64,000 nt of DNA from contig NC_092338.1 of assembly GCF_046630445.1 (NCBI RefSeq), forward strand, positions 337,303,001 to 337,367,000. The letters are read 5' to 3'. The notes under the pieces were generated by a model. It ran no database searches and was not told where the DNA came from. It saw nothing but the letters and a program-made list of their open reading frames with translations. Of this stretch, positions 12,083-25,002 are shown piece by piece. The stretch is from Rutidosis leptorrhynchoides. Its lineage: Eukaryota > Streptophyta > Magnoliopsida > Asterales > Asteraceae. The position numbers and the translations under genes were made by a program. Each line of letters starts with the position of its first letter. Positions within the stretch are counted from its first letter, which is position 1.

Positions 12083-14196
12083 TGTAACAACCCTCACTTT
12101 TCGACTTCTAAATTTACTGAATTAACCCTAGGGTTATATGTCTGACTATATGTATTAAGGGTTGTTATATACAATTAAATATTGACCGAATAGTAATTTT
12201 TAGTCAATAATGTACGCTTAAATAAATAATATATTATTAATTTATATAATTTGACATAATTTAACTAAGTATATAAACTTTGTATCACTTTTATTATTTA
12301 GTTAATGTATTATATATTTAACTATATAATAAATCTAATTATATATAAATGTAATAATATTTACAAACTTACTAAAACTATAGTTTAATAATTAAAATCA
12401 TAATTATTATTAAAAATACAAAATACCGAATTATTTATTATTTTTATGCAAAATTTGTATTTATTAATTAAATAAAATAAAATAAAATAAAATATTATTG
12501 ACAAATATTCTTGGAAAAGCATTAAATCAATTTGTTTATTTATATAAAAAAAATCCTTAAAATAAATGAAAAAAAATAAATAAATAAATAAATAAATAAA
12601 TTATTTTTAATTAAAAATTGTAATGGAAAAACTACTTTTATTATTTTATTTTGTGCATTATCCCATGACCTAACATTTAATACTTTTAAATTTTAAAATC
12701 TCATTAAGAATTAAAATATTTCTTTTTCTTTTAATTATTTTATTCTTTTTACCTAATTTTTTCAAGTATAAATACCCCTCATTTCTCATTCAAACTCACA
12801 CCAAAATTTCTCTCATTCTCTCTTTGAAGAATTACTACTAGTAAGTATTCTTTTCTTACTTTTTATTTTTTTTACTTTTTACTTTTTACTTTTTACTTTT
12901 TACTTCGGTTATTATTTTTACCGAAACATGTAAATAATGTTATAAATTATATGCAATTAAAAATAAAATAAATAACATGTATACACTATTACTATTACTA
13001 GCACCTATAACCTACTACTTATATTGTAACATAAACACATTTTGGGATATGTATTAGAGATGTATAGATCTTCGAACTTTCTTGATGAATGGTTTCTATG
13101 AGATTCTAGGCAGAGGGTTTGGATTTCCGATTTAAAGGGTCCTATGGCTCAAGCCCCTAGATCTAAATTAGCCATTCGAAGGGAAAGGGGTGATTGGAAG
13201 CTTATCTAATACGGCAAGTATCCTAAAATGAAAAACACTGATAAAAGTAGAAACTCTCTAGTCATAGAAACTTAGTAAAATAAGAAACTTTCTAAAAATG
13301 AAAATTTTATAAAAATAGTAACTTACTAGGAATAGAAACTTAGTAAAACAAACACATACTTAAACTTAAACATGGGCAAAATACTTAACTACTCTTAAAT
13401 GTCAATAGGTTGACTTTCCTGCTCACTCGTTCAACTCTTTATTCCGAGGAATAACTCTCTCTCTACTTACTAAGGTGAATTCATAGCCCCTCTTTATTGC
13501 TAGCAAACTTACTTACTTTTACTTGGGGTGAGACACATGCTGTTTTTACTTTTTACACTTTAGACACAAGTACCAAACTGTTAAACTATGTTATACCCGG
13601 CTATGTCCGACTAAGTCCCTACAGTGATATTTTTAATTGCTGCGGCATGCTTAATTATTGGGGGTAGGCCTATCGGGAGTAACGTCCCCGATATATTTGA
13701 CCAAGTCATTGTATTACTTAATAATGAAATTAAACCGACAAGGACAGACACAACTTGTCATGGGGCAAAACTTGAACGTTTAGTCTAAATATCACGCATT
13801 GGCATAACTTTTTGATCCTGCGGGAGATCAACTTTACAAACTAAATCTTGTTGTCTAAAACAACGACAAACTTTTTGTTAAACCTATGAACTTCACTCAA
13901 CCTTTTTGGTTGACACTTTAGCATGTTTTGTCTCAGGTGTTGTTTGATTCAAGCTCTTATACTTACCGCTTATGTGATGCTACTTGGACATAGGATCAAG
14001 AGACATCGCATTTATTACTTCTGCATGTGAACATTTACGATATTGTTATTCCTGTCATTGTAACGACATTTCATTTTCCGCTGCGTACTCATTAAAGTTA
14101 AATTCATCATTTAGTATTGTTCTCGTTTATTATAATATGTTGGTATTTTTTGATATTAGTGACGTTCCTTCCAGACCCTATTGGGAGGACGTTACA
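12083..14196 (+). repeat. 5' LTR of element A
   Basis: Starts TGTAACAACCCTCAC and ends GAGGACGTTACA. It matches 19765-21870. It contains a TTTTTAC heptamer run near 12866-12905 that is shorter in the 3' copy. No gene is present. A TATAAATA box-like sequence at about 12767 followed by a pyrimidine-rich stretch could be the promoter. Confidence 0.95.
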
Positions 14197-14199
14197 GAT

Positions 14200-14211
14200 T
14201 GGTATCAGGGC
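14200..14211 (+). other. Primer-binding site of element A (Met-tRNA type)
   Basis: TGGTATCAGGGC lies three bases after the 5' LTR. It matches the complement of the plant initiator Met-tRNA 3' end (TGGTATCAGAGC) with one mismatch. Confidence 0.85.
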
Positions 14212-14412
14212 ATAACTAGGCTATTATAGAGAACCAGGATTGCATTTTTATGTGTGTCTTACTTGTTAGCTAAGGTGCCTTAGCAATCTAGGAAACTATA
14301 ACTTTTCCTGCCTTAGAATTAAAGCGCTTAGGATTGCTCCATAATCTTAACGATTATGCTTTAATAAACTTGACTTAAAGATTCTAATCAAAATATCCTT
14401 CCTAATGTTAGG

Positions 14413-15099
14413 ATGTCTAATTATCATCAAACGACCAAAATGAATCTTTTCAAGCCAACCGAAAAAGATACTGAAAGGTCTTCCACAGAAAGACCAGTCC
14501 AAAGTCCACCTTATGGCTTTGGTGGTCCTCCCTCACCAAATTATAGCCCAAATACTACTCTAAAGTTACATAGGTCTCCTGAATACTATCCAACCCCGAG
14601 GAATAAAGACAAGAGGAAATGTCTTGAAGAAACTGGGCCGTCAAAGAAAAGATCCCGATCTCCTTTCTATGATGAAGTTGATGCCAAGTACGAGCTCATG
14701 AATCTGCGAAAAACTACCGATGACCTAATTCGCCATATTGCAAGGATCGATTTTCAAATGAAGGAAAAAGACCTAGCAATCAAGAAGCTCATGGAGGAAA
14801 ATGCTGAACTAAAGAAAGAGATAAAGTTGGTGAAGTATGAAGGTGATAGAAATACCCGAAGGGGGAAGCAATCTCTCTCCTACCTAAGAGAAGATGTTGA
14901 CCTTAGATTGAAGATGGAGGAAAACCGCGTGAATAATAAACTTTCTATAAGGGACCACAAGTACCATGTAATCAACAATGAAGTTTCTAACCTTTATGAT
15001 AATCTCGAGTTCCTGCATGAGAAACAAAAGGCGAAGAATGAGAAAGTTGAGAAGTTTATGAAGAAGGTTGAGGACGAGAAGAAGGAATATGAATCTTAA
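14413..15099 (+). CDS. Extra ORF of element A: coiled-coil protein of unknown function
   Basis: An intact 228-codon frame lies between the primer-binding site and gag. Residues 1-60 are Pro/Ser-rich and look disordered. Residues 66-82 are basic (KRKCLEE...KKRSRSP), resembling a nuclear localisation signal. From about residue 90 to the end it is strongly charged, with heptad-like Leu/Ile spacing, so it should form a long coiled coil. No signal peptide, membrane segment or enzymatic motif is visible. I do not recognise a host family. It has survived without stops while the neighbouring gag-pol has at least four, which could mean chance or selection before insertion. The start is the first ATG of the frame. 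Confidence 0.6.
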   Translation: MSNYHQTTKMNLFKPTEKDTERSSTERPVQSPPYGFGGPPSPNYSPNTTLKLHRSPEYYPTPRNKDKRKCLEETGPSKKRSRSPFYDEVDAKYELMNLRKTTDDLIRHIARIDFQMKEKDLAIKKLMEENAELKKEIKLVKYEGDRNTRRGKQSLSYLREDVDLRLKMEENRVNNKLSIRDHKYHVINNEVSNLYDNLEFLHEKQKAKNEKVEKFMKKVEDEKKEYES

Positions 15100-15339
15100 T
15101 ATTCTTTAGTTATCTTTCTATTTTCCATCTATGTAAAGGCTATGCCTTAAAACTATTTCTATTTCCGAATCATATATTAAAAGGCTTATTTAATGCCTAG
15201 TTCCTTAATAAAATAAAGTGTTTTATTTATATCATGTGATATTAATACTTTATCTTATTCCTACTTGTAATTACTCAAATTTGTTAACTTATCCGACTTA
15301 TGTTCACTTTTATGTAGTGACATCATCGTTCGTTCAGCT

Positions 15340-18300
15340 GCACCTACCGTTAACAATGTTGTGTTAACTACTGAGCAATTCCAACAGTTACTCGCTGCCG
15401 CCCAAGGCAACGCCCAAGCTAACCATGCTAATCCATAACCAAAACCTTGTTCCTACAAGGATTTTTCAAACTGTCATCCTCCTGCATTTAAGGGGACTGA
15501 AGAAGCTGTCGAACTAGTCCGTTGGTTTGAGAAGATGGAATCTATTTTCCGTATTTGCAACTGTGGTGATAACGATCGAGTAAAGTATGCCACTAGCTCA
15601 TTGGGTGGCAATGCTTTAACTTGGTGGACTGCTCATGCCAAGTCCGTAGGAATTGATAATGCTAATGCAATTCCATGGGATGAACTCAAAAGCATGATGG
15701 TCAACAAATTCTATCCTCAAAGTCAAGTTCAGAAACTTGAAGCTGAGTTCTGGGAACTCAAGGTCAAGGGTACTGACATTGAGAACTATACCAATCATTA
15801 TCTGGAGCTTTCTACTCTATGTCCTGAAATGTTTCCTACTGAAGCTAGAAGAATTGAGCGGTATATTGAAGGTCTTTTCGAGGATGTTCAAGGGAATGTT
15901 ATTGCTGCTGAGAAGGTTACTTTAGATGCTGTGATTCTCATGGCACAAAATCTCATGTTGGCCAAGAGAAGAAGGGCGTCGACCAATAAGCAAGTTGAAA
16001 CCAAGGGTAATGATGGTAAGAGGAAGTTTGAGCCATCTCAAGGTTCGGCTCAGAATGATAATAAGAAGCCTGCGGATGGTACAAGGTTAAATTATAAGGG
16101 TACTTATCCTTTCTGTATTCGTTGTGAGAGGCATCACCCGGGGAAGTGTACTGCGGTTTGTGCATTGTGTAAGAAAGTGGGACACGTTGCTAAGATGTGT
16201 AAGACTCCTCCGAAGGATAAGGCTATTATTCCAGCCAAAGCTCCTCCTACATGCTATACTTATGGAGAGAAGGGACACATTAGTCCGAATTGTCCTAAAA
16301 AGAAAGATAATCCCGCTACTGGAGCTAATGCTACTGCTGCGAAGGGTCATGCATTTGTTATTACTGCTGCTGAAGCCCGAGATGAAGATGAAGTTATCAC
16401 GGGTACGTATCTTGTCAATAATTTCTATGCAACTATTTTATTCGATACTGGTGCCGACAGAAGTTACGTGTCTAGTGATTTTTGTACCCTATTTGCTGAA
16501 AAGCCTCAACCCTTAGAAACTAAAAGATTAGTAGAAGTAGCCAATGGAAAGGTCATGCAAGTCGATAAAATCTATAAAAACTGCAACCTAATCTTAGCCG
16601 ATAAAGAATTTAAGATAGACCTTTTGCCGGTCAAACTCGGAAGTTTTGACGTCGTAGTTGGTATGGATTGGTTACGTCCATTACATGCTGCTATCATGTG
16701 TTACGATAAAACTGTTAATGTTCCATTGGGGAATGGAGATACTCTCATCATCCAAGGTGAAAAGAGTGGTTCCAATCTCAATATCATCTCCTATATCAAA
16801 ACCCGCAAATACCTTATGAAAGGTTATCCAGCCATTCTAGCCCACGTTAAGCTGATCGAATCGGAAGAGAAGCGTATTGAAGATGTACCAGTGGTTAGAG
16901 ACTATCCCGATGTGTTTCCCGAAGATCTTCCTGGTCTTCCACCTCCTCGACAAGTTGAATTTCAAATTGATTTAGCTCCCGGTGCTGCTCCTATTGCTAA
17001 AGCACCATACCGTTTAGCACCTTCCGAAATGAAGGAACTTTCCAACCAGCTCCAAGAACTATTGGATAAAGGTTTCATTCATCCAATCTCGTCCCCATGG
17101 GGAGCTCCTATTCTATTTGTTAAAAAGAAGGATGGTACGGTAAGGATGTGCATTGATTACCGTGAACTTAACAAGCTTACTATCAAGAACCGTTATCCGT
17201 TGCCACGTATTGATGATCTATTCGACCAACTTCAAGGGTCAAGTGTTTATTCAAAGATTGATTTGAGGTCCGGATATCACCAACTTAGAGTCAAGGAATC
17301 TGATATTCCTAATACTGCTTTTCGCACTCGTTATGGGCATTATGAATTCTGTGTCATGCCTTTTGGTTTGTCCAATGCTCCTGCCGTTTTCATGGATCTC
17401 ATGAACCGTGTCTGCAAACCTCATCTTGATAAATTCGTCATTGTTTTCATTGATGACATTTTGATCTACTCCAAGAGTGAGAAGGAACATGAGCAACATC
17501 TGCGCGTGATTCTTGAACTCTTACGAAAGGAACAACTCTACGCTAAGTTTTCTAAGTGCGAGTTTTGGCTCAAAACCGTACAATTCCTCGGACACGTTGT
17601 TGATAGTAATGGAATACATGTCGATCCAGCTAAGATTACCGTTATCCAGAACTGGGAGATACCAAAGACTGCGAAGCATATTCGTTAATTTTTGGGACTT
17701 GTCGGTTATTATCGGAGATTCATAAAGGATTTTTCCCTTCTTTCCAAACCTCTTACGAAGCTAACTCAAAAAGGGAAGAAGTTTGAGTGGTCCGAAGAAC
17801 AGGAATCAGCTTTCAAGATTCTGAAAGAGAAGTTGACCACAGCCCCAATTCTATCTTTACCTGAAGGTACTGACGATTTTGTTGTTTACTGCGATGCCTC
17901 AAAGCAAGGCTTTGGTTGTGTTTTAATGCAACGTGAAAAGGTTATTGCCTACGCATCTAGACAGTTGAAGAAACACGAGGAGAACTATACCACACACCAC
18001 CTTGAGTTAGGTGCCGTGGTATTTGCATTAAAGATATGGAGACATTATCTATATGGTACCCAGTTTACGGTGTACACTGACCATAAAAGTCTTCGACACA
18101 TCTTTGATCAAAAACAGCTGAATATGAGGCAAAGCCGATGGCTGGAGTTATTGAACGATTATGACTGTAAGATGGAATATCATCCTGGCAAGGCAAACGT
18201 AGTTACTGATGCCCTTAGTCGAAAAGACGATGTTAAACGTGTTCGTGCCTTAAACCTGAAAATCAAATCAAATCTTATATCACGAATCTGCGAAGCTCAA

Positions 18301-19728
18301 CTGGAAGCTATTAAACCAACACTTATCGAAGGTGAAGGACCTATCGGTTTCGAGAACCAACTCTAAGTGAAAGCTAATGGTACACGGTACTTTGGCAATA
18401 GAATTTGGGTTCCTCGCTTCGGTAATCTCCGTGAACTAGTCTTGGATGAAGCGCATAAGACTAGGTATTCTATTCATCCGGGTTCCAGTAAGATGTACCA
18501 CGATGTGAAGGAGTTCTACTGGTGGCCTAATATGAAAGCCGATATTGCTACTTATGTTAGTAAGTGTCTCACTTGTTTGAAAGTCAAGGCTGAACATCAA
18601 AAGCCTTCTGGTCTGTTGACACAACCCGATATTCCGCAGTGGAAGTGGGAATGTATCGCTATGGACTTTATTACTAAATTGCCCAAGACTTCTAGTGGCA
18701 ATGATACTATATGGGTCATAGTAGATCGTCTTACTAAATCTGCTCATTTCTTACCGATCAAGGAGATCGACAAGATGGAGAGATTGTCACAACTGTATAT
18801 CAAAGAAATTGTCTCTCGTCATGGTGTTCCTATATCAATCATATCCGATCGCGATAGTAGATTCACTTCCAGATTCTGGAAATCCTTACAAACTGCTCTT
18901 GGAACTCAACTCGACATGAGTACTGCTTATCATCCGCAAACCGATGGTCAAAGTGAATGAACCATTCAAACATTGGAAGATATGCTTCGCGCTTGTGTTA
19001 TCGACTTCGGCAAAGGCTGGGATAGACATTTGCCTTTGGTTGAATTCTCTTACAATAATAGTTACCCCTCAAGTATTAAGGCTGCACCTTTTGAGGCCTT
19101 ATACGGACGAAAATGTAGATCCCCACTGTGCTGGGATGAATTAGAGGACAGACAGTTAAATGGTCCTGAAATCATACACGAGACAACCGAAAAGATAGTT
19201 CAGATTAAGAAATGAATAGAAACTGCCCGCAGCCGACAGAAGAGCTATGCTAATAAAGGTCGGAAAGATTTGGAATTCCAAGTTGGTGACAAAGTCATGT
19301 TGAAAGTATCCCCTTGGAAAGGCGTCGTTCGTTTTGGTAAACGAAGCAAACTAAGTTCGCGTTTTGTTGGACCCTTCAAGATTACTGAAAGGATCGGACC
19401 CGTGGCTTATCGATTAGAATTACCTGCTGAACTTAGCAGCGTACACAACATATTTCATGTCTCGAATCTTAAAAAGTGTCTCGCTGATGACACTCTCGTT
19501 ATTCCTTTGGATGACATTCGCATTGATGATAAAATGCACTTCATAGAGGAACCCGTAGAAGTCATGGACCGATCTGCTAAACGCTTAAAACAATGCACCA
19601 TACCTATTGTTAAGATCCGTTGGAATTCACGACGTGGCCCCGAGTACACCTGGGAACGTGAAGACCAAATGAAACAGAAATATCCCCATCTCTTCTCAAC
19701 CGCTGATGCATCCGAGAAGTCTACCTAA
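15340..19728 (+). pseudogene. gag-pol of element A
   Basis: One long frame holds all the domains. Gag comes first, then zinc knuckles at about 16112-16200 ([14 protein letters not shown] intact; the next one reads [14 protein letters not shown] and has lost its second Cys). Then follow protease LFDTGAD (about 16440), RT with FIDDILIYS (about 17450), RNase H with YCDASKQG (about 17889), integrase with CLTC, MDFIT, SDRDSRF and GQSE, and a C-terminal chromodomain-like VKIRWNSRRGPEYTWE (about 19610). It is stopped in frame near 15436 (TAA), at 17686 (TAA), 18364 (TAA), 18958 (TGA) and 19213 (TGA). No in-frame ATG precedes gag, so the start is lost. Compared with element B, the stops at 17686, 18958 and 19213 replace Gln, Arg and Arg. 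Confidence 0.95.
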
Positions 19729-19752
19729 AACTTCGGGACGAAGTTTTTATTA

Positions 19753-19764
19753 ACGGGGAGGTAC
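19753..19764 (+). other. Polypurine tract of element A
   Basis: ACGGGGAGGTAC directly precedes the 3' LTR. It resembles the tract of element B (ACGGGTAGGTAC). Confidence 0.8.
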
Positions 19765-20256
19765 TGTAACAACCCTCACTTTTCGACTTCTAAATTTACT
19801 GAATTAACCCTAGGGTTATATGTCTGACTATATGTATTAAGGGTTGTTATATACAATTAAATATTGACCGAATAGTAATTTTTAGTCAACAATGTACGCT
19901 TAAATAAATAATATATTATTAATTTATATAATTTGACATAATTTAACTAAGTATATAAACTTTGTATCACTTTTAATATTTAGTTAATGTATTATATATT
20001 TAACTATATAATAAATCTAATTATATATAAATGTAATAATATTTACAAACTTACTAAAACTATAGTTTAATAATTAAAATCATAATTATTATTAAAAATA
20101 CAAAATACCTAATTATTTATTATTTTTATGCAAAATTTGTATTTATTAATTAAATAAAAAAAATAAAATAAAATATTATTGAAAAATATTCTTGGAAAAG
20201 CATTAAATCAATTTGTTTATTTATATATAAAAAAAATCCTTAAAATAAATGAAAAA

Positions 20257-20287
<31 letters not shown>

Positions 20288-21870
20288 ATTACTTTTTAAT
20301 TAAAAATTGTAATGGAAAAACTACTTTTATTATTTTATTTTATGCATTATCCCATGACCTAACATTTAATACTTTTAAATTTTAAAATCCCATTAAGAAT
20401 TAAAATATTTCTTTTTCTTTTAATTATTTTATTCTTTTTACCTAATTTTTTCAAGTATAAATACCCCTCATTTCTCATTCAAACTCACACCAAAATTTCT
20501 CTCATTCTCTCTTTGAAGAATTACTACTAGTAAGTATTCTTTTCTTACTTTTTATTTTTTTACTTTTTACTTTTTACTTTGGTTATTATTTTTACCGAAA
20601 CATGTAAATAATGTTATAAATTATATGCAATTAAAAATAAAATAAATAACATGTATACACTATTACTATTACTAGCACCTATAACCTACTACTTATATTG
20701 TAACATAAAAACATTTTGGGATATGTATTAGAGATGTATAGATCTTCGAACTTTCTTGACGAATGGTTTCTATGAGATTCTAGGCAGAGGGTTTGAATTT
20801 CCGATTTAAAGGGTCCTATGGCTCAAGCCCCTAGATCTAAATTAGCCATTCGAAGGGAAAGGGGTGATTTGAAGCTTATCTAATACGGCAAGTATCCTAA
20901 AATGGAAAACACTGATAAAAGTAGAAACTCTCTAGTCATAGAAACTTAGTAAAATAAGAAACTTTCTAAAAATGAAAATTTTATAAAAATAGTAACTTAC
21001 TAGGAATAGAAACTTAGTAAAACAAACACATACTTAAACTTAAACATGGGCAAAACACTTAACTACTCTTAAATGTCAATAGGTTGACTTTCCTACTCAC
21101 TCGTTCAACTCTTTATTCCGAGGAATAACTCTCTCTCTACTTACTAAGGTGAATTCATAGCCCCTCTTTATTGCTAGCAAACTTACTTACTTTTACTTGG
21201 GGTGAGACACATGCTGTTTTTACTTTTTACACTTTAGACATAAGTACCAAACTGTTAAACTATGTTATACCCGGCTATGTCCGACTAAGTCCCTTCAGTG
21301 ATATTTTTAATTGCTGCGGCATGCTTAATTATTGGGGGTAGGCCTATCGGGAGTAACGTCCCCGATACATTTGACCAAGTCATTGTATTACTTAATAATG
21401 AAATTAAACCGACAAGGACAGACACAACTTGTCATGGGGCAAAACTTGAACGTTTAGTCTAAATATCACGCATTGGCATAACTTTTTGATCCCGCGGGAG
21501 ATCAACTTTACAAACTAAATCTTGTGGTCTAAAACAACGACAAACTTTTTGTTAAACCTATGAACTTCACTCAACCTTTTTGGTTGACACTTTAGCATGC
21601 TTTGTCTCAGGTGCTGTTTGATTCAAGCTCTTATACTTACCGCTTATGTGATGCTACTTGGACATAGGATCAAGAGACATCGCATTTATTACTTCTGCAT
21701 GTGAACATTTATGATATTGTTATTCCTGTCATTGTAACGACATTTCATTTTCCGCTGCGTACTCATTAAAGTTAAATTCATCATTTAGTATTGTTCTCGT
21801 TTATTATAATATGTTGGTATGTTTTGATATTAGTGACGTTCCTTCCAGACCCTATTGGGAGGACGTTACA
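19765..21870 (+). repeat. 3' LTR of element A
   Basis: Near-identical copy of 12083-14196, ending GAGGACGTTACA, followed by the AAGAT target duplication. No gene. Confidence 0.95.
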
Positions 21871-23309
21871 AAGATCATGTTTGATGTCGTTCCAGAATTT
21901 TTTATTGAAGCTTAAATTGAATCCGTCCGGCCCGGGGGCCTTTGTACCCGCACAGTTTTTGACAGCTTCCCAAATTTCAGTTTCTGTAACAGGTAATTCA
22001 AGTGCAACAGCTTCTGTCGACGATAAACAACCCAAGTCAGGCCCATTTGCAGCTTCCAAGCCCAACAGAGAAGGTCGTGGGTCAGAAGGAAGGCAGAATC
22101 TGGCTTTAAAGTGGTCACGAACAGCCATTTTTACTTCACCAGATGCATCAGTCCACTTACCATTTATGCTAAGCCCACGAAAATTACATTTACTATACTT
22201 CCTTCGGATAGAATTGTGAAAGTATTTCGAGTTTTCGTCGCCATCCAATACCCACCGAACTCTAGCTTTTTACTTCAACATATTAGTTTTACACCTCTCT
22301 TTATCAAGCCACTCCTTCCTAACATTTAACCAAGTCACTCTTTCGACCTCATTTAACAAACCCGATTCTGCCTTTTTTCCCCATTCAGATGCCTCCACCT
22401 TTAACTTGGAGATATCCTTATCAATGTTGCCACACTCATTCTTACTCTAATCTTTTAAAGCAAGCTTTACGTTTTTGAGTCTATCTCTAAAAATACAATC
22501 TTTCCTCGAACCAAAAACCGCCTTCCCCCAAGCCTCACGGACAATGACATCAACCCATTTTTTTGAAAACCATTCGTTGAAGACTTTGAACGATTTAGGC
22601 CCATAATCAATGATTTTATCTCGAAGGACAAGGGGGCAATGATCCGAATCCTTCCTTTCTAAATCAATAACCGAAAGGTCATCCCACAAGTTGAGAAAAT
22701 TATCCAACACAAGGAACCTATCTAACTTGCTAAATTTTTTTCCATCATCACTAATACGGGTAAATTTTCTCCCACATATATCAATCTCAACAAGGTTGTT
22801 CCTTATGATGAATTCATTAAAACGTTTAGCCCGACAACAATGAAAGACACAATTCAACCTTTCCGATTCTTCTCGTACCTCGTTAAAATCCCCACAAAGC
22901 ACCCAAGCCGAGTCAATCTTACATAAAATACCTTCCAAGGACTCCCAGAACATTTTTTCCACGCATCATTGTGAGGGCCATACACATTAACTATAATATA
23001 ATCATGTCCCGAGCCAAACCAATTCCCACGAATAGCTAGGAAATAATCATTCCCCACCATACTATTTGCCACGAAACTGTTTGTATCCCAAAGTAACAAC
23101 ATACCACCCGAATTCCCAATAGCTTCTTTTTGGATGAAGCCAACCTCACTATTTCCCCACAGAGAATGAACCCACCTATCATCTACAGATTTGCACTTAG
23201 TTTCTTGCAACGCAACAATACAAGGTCTCTCCGAAAAACAAATGTTTTTAACCCACCCAAACTTTCCTTCGACACCAAAACCCCTTACATTTAAAGACAG
23301 AATCTTCAT
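21871..23309 (-). pseudogene. LINE ORF2, endonuclease and start of reverse transcriptase
   Basis: The N-terminal half of ORF2 starts MKILSLNVRGFG at 23309. It has the APE-type endonuclease signatures: LNVRG, ALQETK, NVYGPHND, CGDFNEV and SDHCPL. This domain nicks target DNA to prime reverse transcription. It runs on through DGDENSKYFH and APGPDGF (near 21930), the start of the reverse transcriptase, up to the insertion of element A. A one-base loss in an A run near 22955 shifts the frame, and stop codons interrupt the linker near 22447. The rest of the protein resumes at 12077. Confidence 0.9.
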
Positions 23310-23354
23310 AATTAAACAAGAACAGAACGAAAAAACGAAAACAGGGGGAGAAAC

Positions 23355-24997
23355 TTACTGAGGGTTGAGGTTTGGCCACCTCAACCCGATTTGTTCCCCA
23401 AAATCTCTCAACTCCGCGCTATTCAATGATTGATTAATGGATCTCTCCTTATCATCAGAAGATATACGAGCGGATTTTGACATCTTGGGCACCGATTTCT
23501 TGCCACACCCTTTACACCTCAGGTTTAATTGATTAGGGTGATTAACCCCAATTTTAGCCATACACTTTGCTTTTCGAATTCTAGATGACTCCAACTCATT
23601 AAAGTCTTCCAATAGCAGTTGTTGCAGAAGGACACGTCACCCGATTTAGAGCTCCGCCTGGAAGAATGAGATTTACCTCGATTATTCCTATTGATGTTAG
23701 ACCCTTTTGATTGTCTGGAATGCGAAGCAGGCTTAGAAGAATGGGGAGGATCCCCATTAATATTTGAGTGAGATACAGGCCTGTTATGATTAACACCAGG
23801 CCTACAAGGTAAATTAGTTTTGCCAATTTTTTTCGGCCCACTACTCGAGTCTGGTTTGGGAATTTTATTCTGAGGTCCAGGCCCACTACCAGATCCAAAC
23901 TCACCATCTGGCCCAAGATGGGAGTCAGCCACGTTGCCATCAATTGGGTAGTTAACCTTCTCCCTACAATTAGATTTACCGACGTTATCTTCACAGTTAT
24001 CTAGGGTTTCTTTTCCCTCATGCGCCGAAGCCATAATTGGTGTCTCCTCATTATTCGTGAAAAAATTACACTTCCCAATGTTGTCATCAACCGTTTCAGT
24101 GACAAACTCTTCATTTTCTTCAAAAGGTTTTTCAGTCCCAATGTTGTCTGACTCCTGGTCTTCCACAGATGGATTTTTTTCGGTTGGACCCTTCTCACCA
24201 ATGCCGGAAAAATGATTTCCGTCATCGGGGATATTTGGCTGGCCATTGTGATCAAAACTATCTTCAGAATTATATCCGTCAGTTGAGAAGTTATCAGTTT
24301 CGTAACCTTCGTCCTCCTCTGAAGGATCATAATATCCGTCGCTGTTGGAGACATCATCTGAGTCAATAAAGTCAGTGCTCCAATCTGACTGTGAAACTGA
24401 GCCTCCATTGCATTCACTATGGACATGAAAGTTTGATCAAGTTTTAGGTTCCTCTTCCATGACATTGATGAAGTAATAACATCCTTTGTGCACAAGTTTC
24501 AGATTGTCATTCACCTTATCAGGGTTAGTAAGTTTCACAAAAACCCTGCCATGATTCAACACTTGATTCCCTTGTAACGAGCAGTTATCAAACTCGTACG
24601 AAACCCCCCACCAATCCGCTATGGACATGAAAGTTTTTTCGTTCCAACAATGAACTGGAACGTCTGTGATTTTAAGCCAAACCAATCGACCCTCTGGCCA
24701 CGCTGAGACATCCCAAGGACAAATCTTTTCGACCCACTTTCTCAATGGATGATCTAACTCCTTGACCAACCTGTTTGCTGCTTCATTCGAGTTAAAGATG
24801 AGCATGATGCTGAGACCCCCAAGCAATTTGATTTGGATATCACTAAACCCTTCTTCTGTAACAATGTTGCTTAAATTTTGGATGATTGTTTGACTCTTCG
24901 CCTCACACATAACTGCATTTACTAGTAGATTCTAGTTAGTATCACCATCATCCACCACAATGAGCTTTTCCTTTGGCTTTGCCGCATCATCTTTGTT
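23355..24997 (-). pseudogene. LINE ORF1, C-terminal part
   Basis: This continues the RRM-bearing ORF1 across the element-B insertion. The part at 24437-24910 (WVEKICPWDVSAWPEGRLVW...WNEKTFMSIADWWGV) is the conserved core seen after the RRM in plant L1-type ORF1 proteins. The rest is a low-complexity, polar tail ending at 23355, with a CKGC pair near the end that may be a relic knuckle. ORF1 proteins bind the LINE RNA. It is broken by a TAG near 24940 and by several frame changes between 23500 and 24490. The ORF2 start lies 46 bp further on. Confidence 0.85.
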
Positions 24998-25002
24998 AAC
25001 AC

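Larger units (their letters stand above)
12083..21870 (+). mobile_element. Element A: Tekay-like Ty3/Gypsy chromovirus, degenerate
   Basis: A complete LTR retrotransposon: LTRs of 2114 and 2106 bp, TG...CA ends, target duplication AAGAT (12078-12082 and 21871-21875), a Met-type primer-binding site, an extra ORF, gag-pol and a purine tract. It is inserted in the reverse transcriptase of the LINE, in the opposite direction. The two LTRs differ by roughly two dozen substitutions plus small indels by eye, so it is older than element B. The pol order (protease, RT, RNase H, integrase) and the C-terminal chromodomain-like segment place it among chromoviruses of the Tekay/Del type. Confidence 0.95.
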
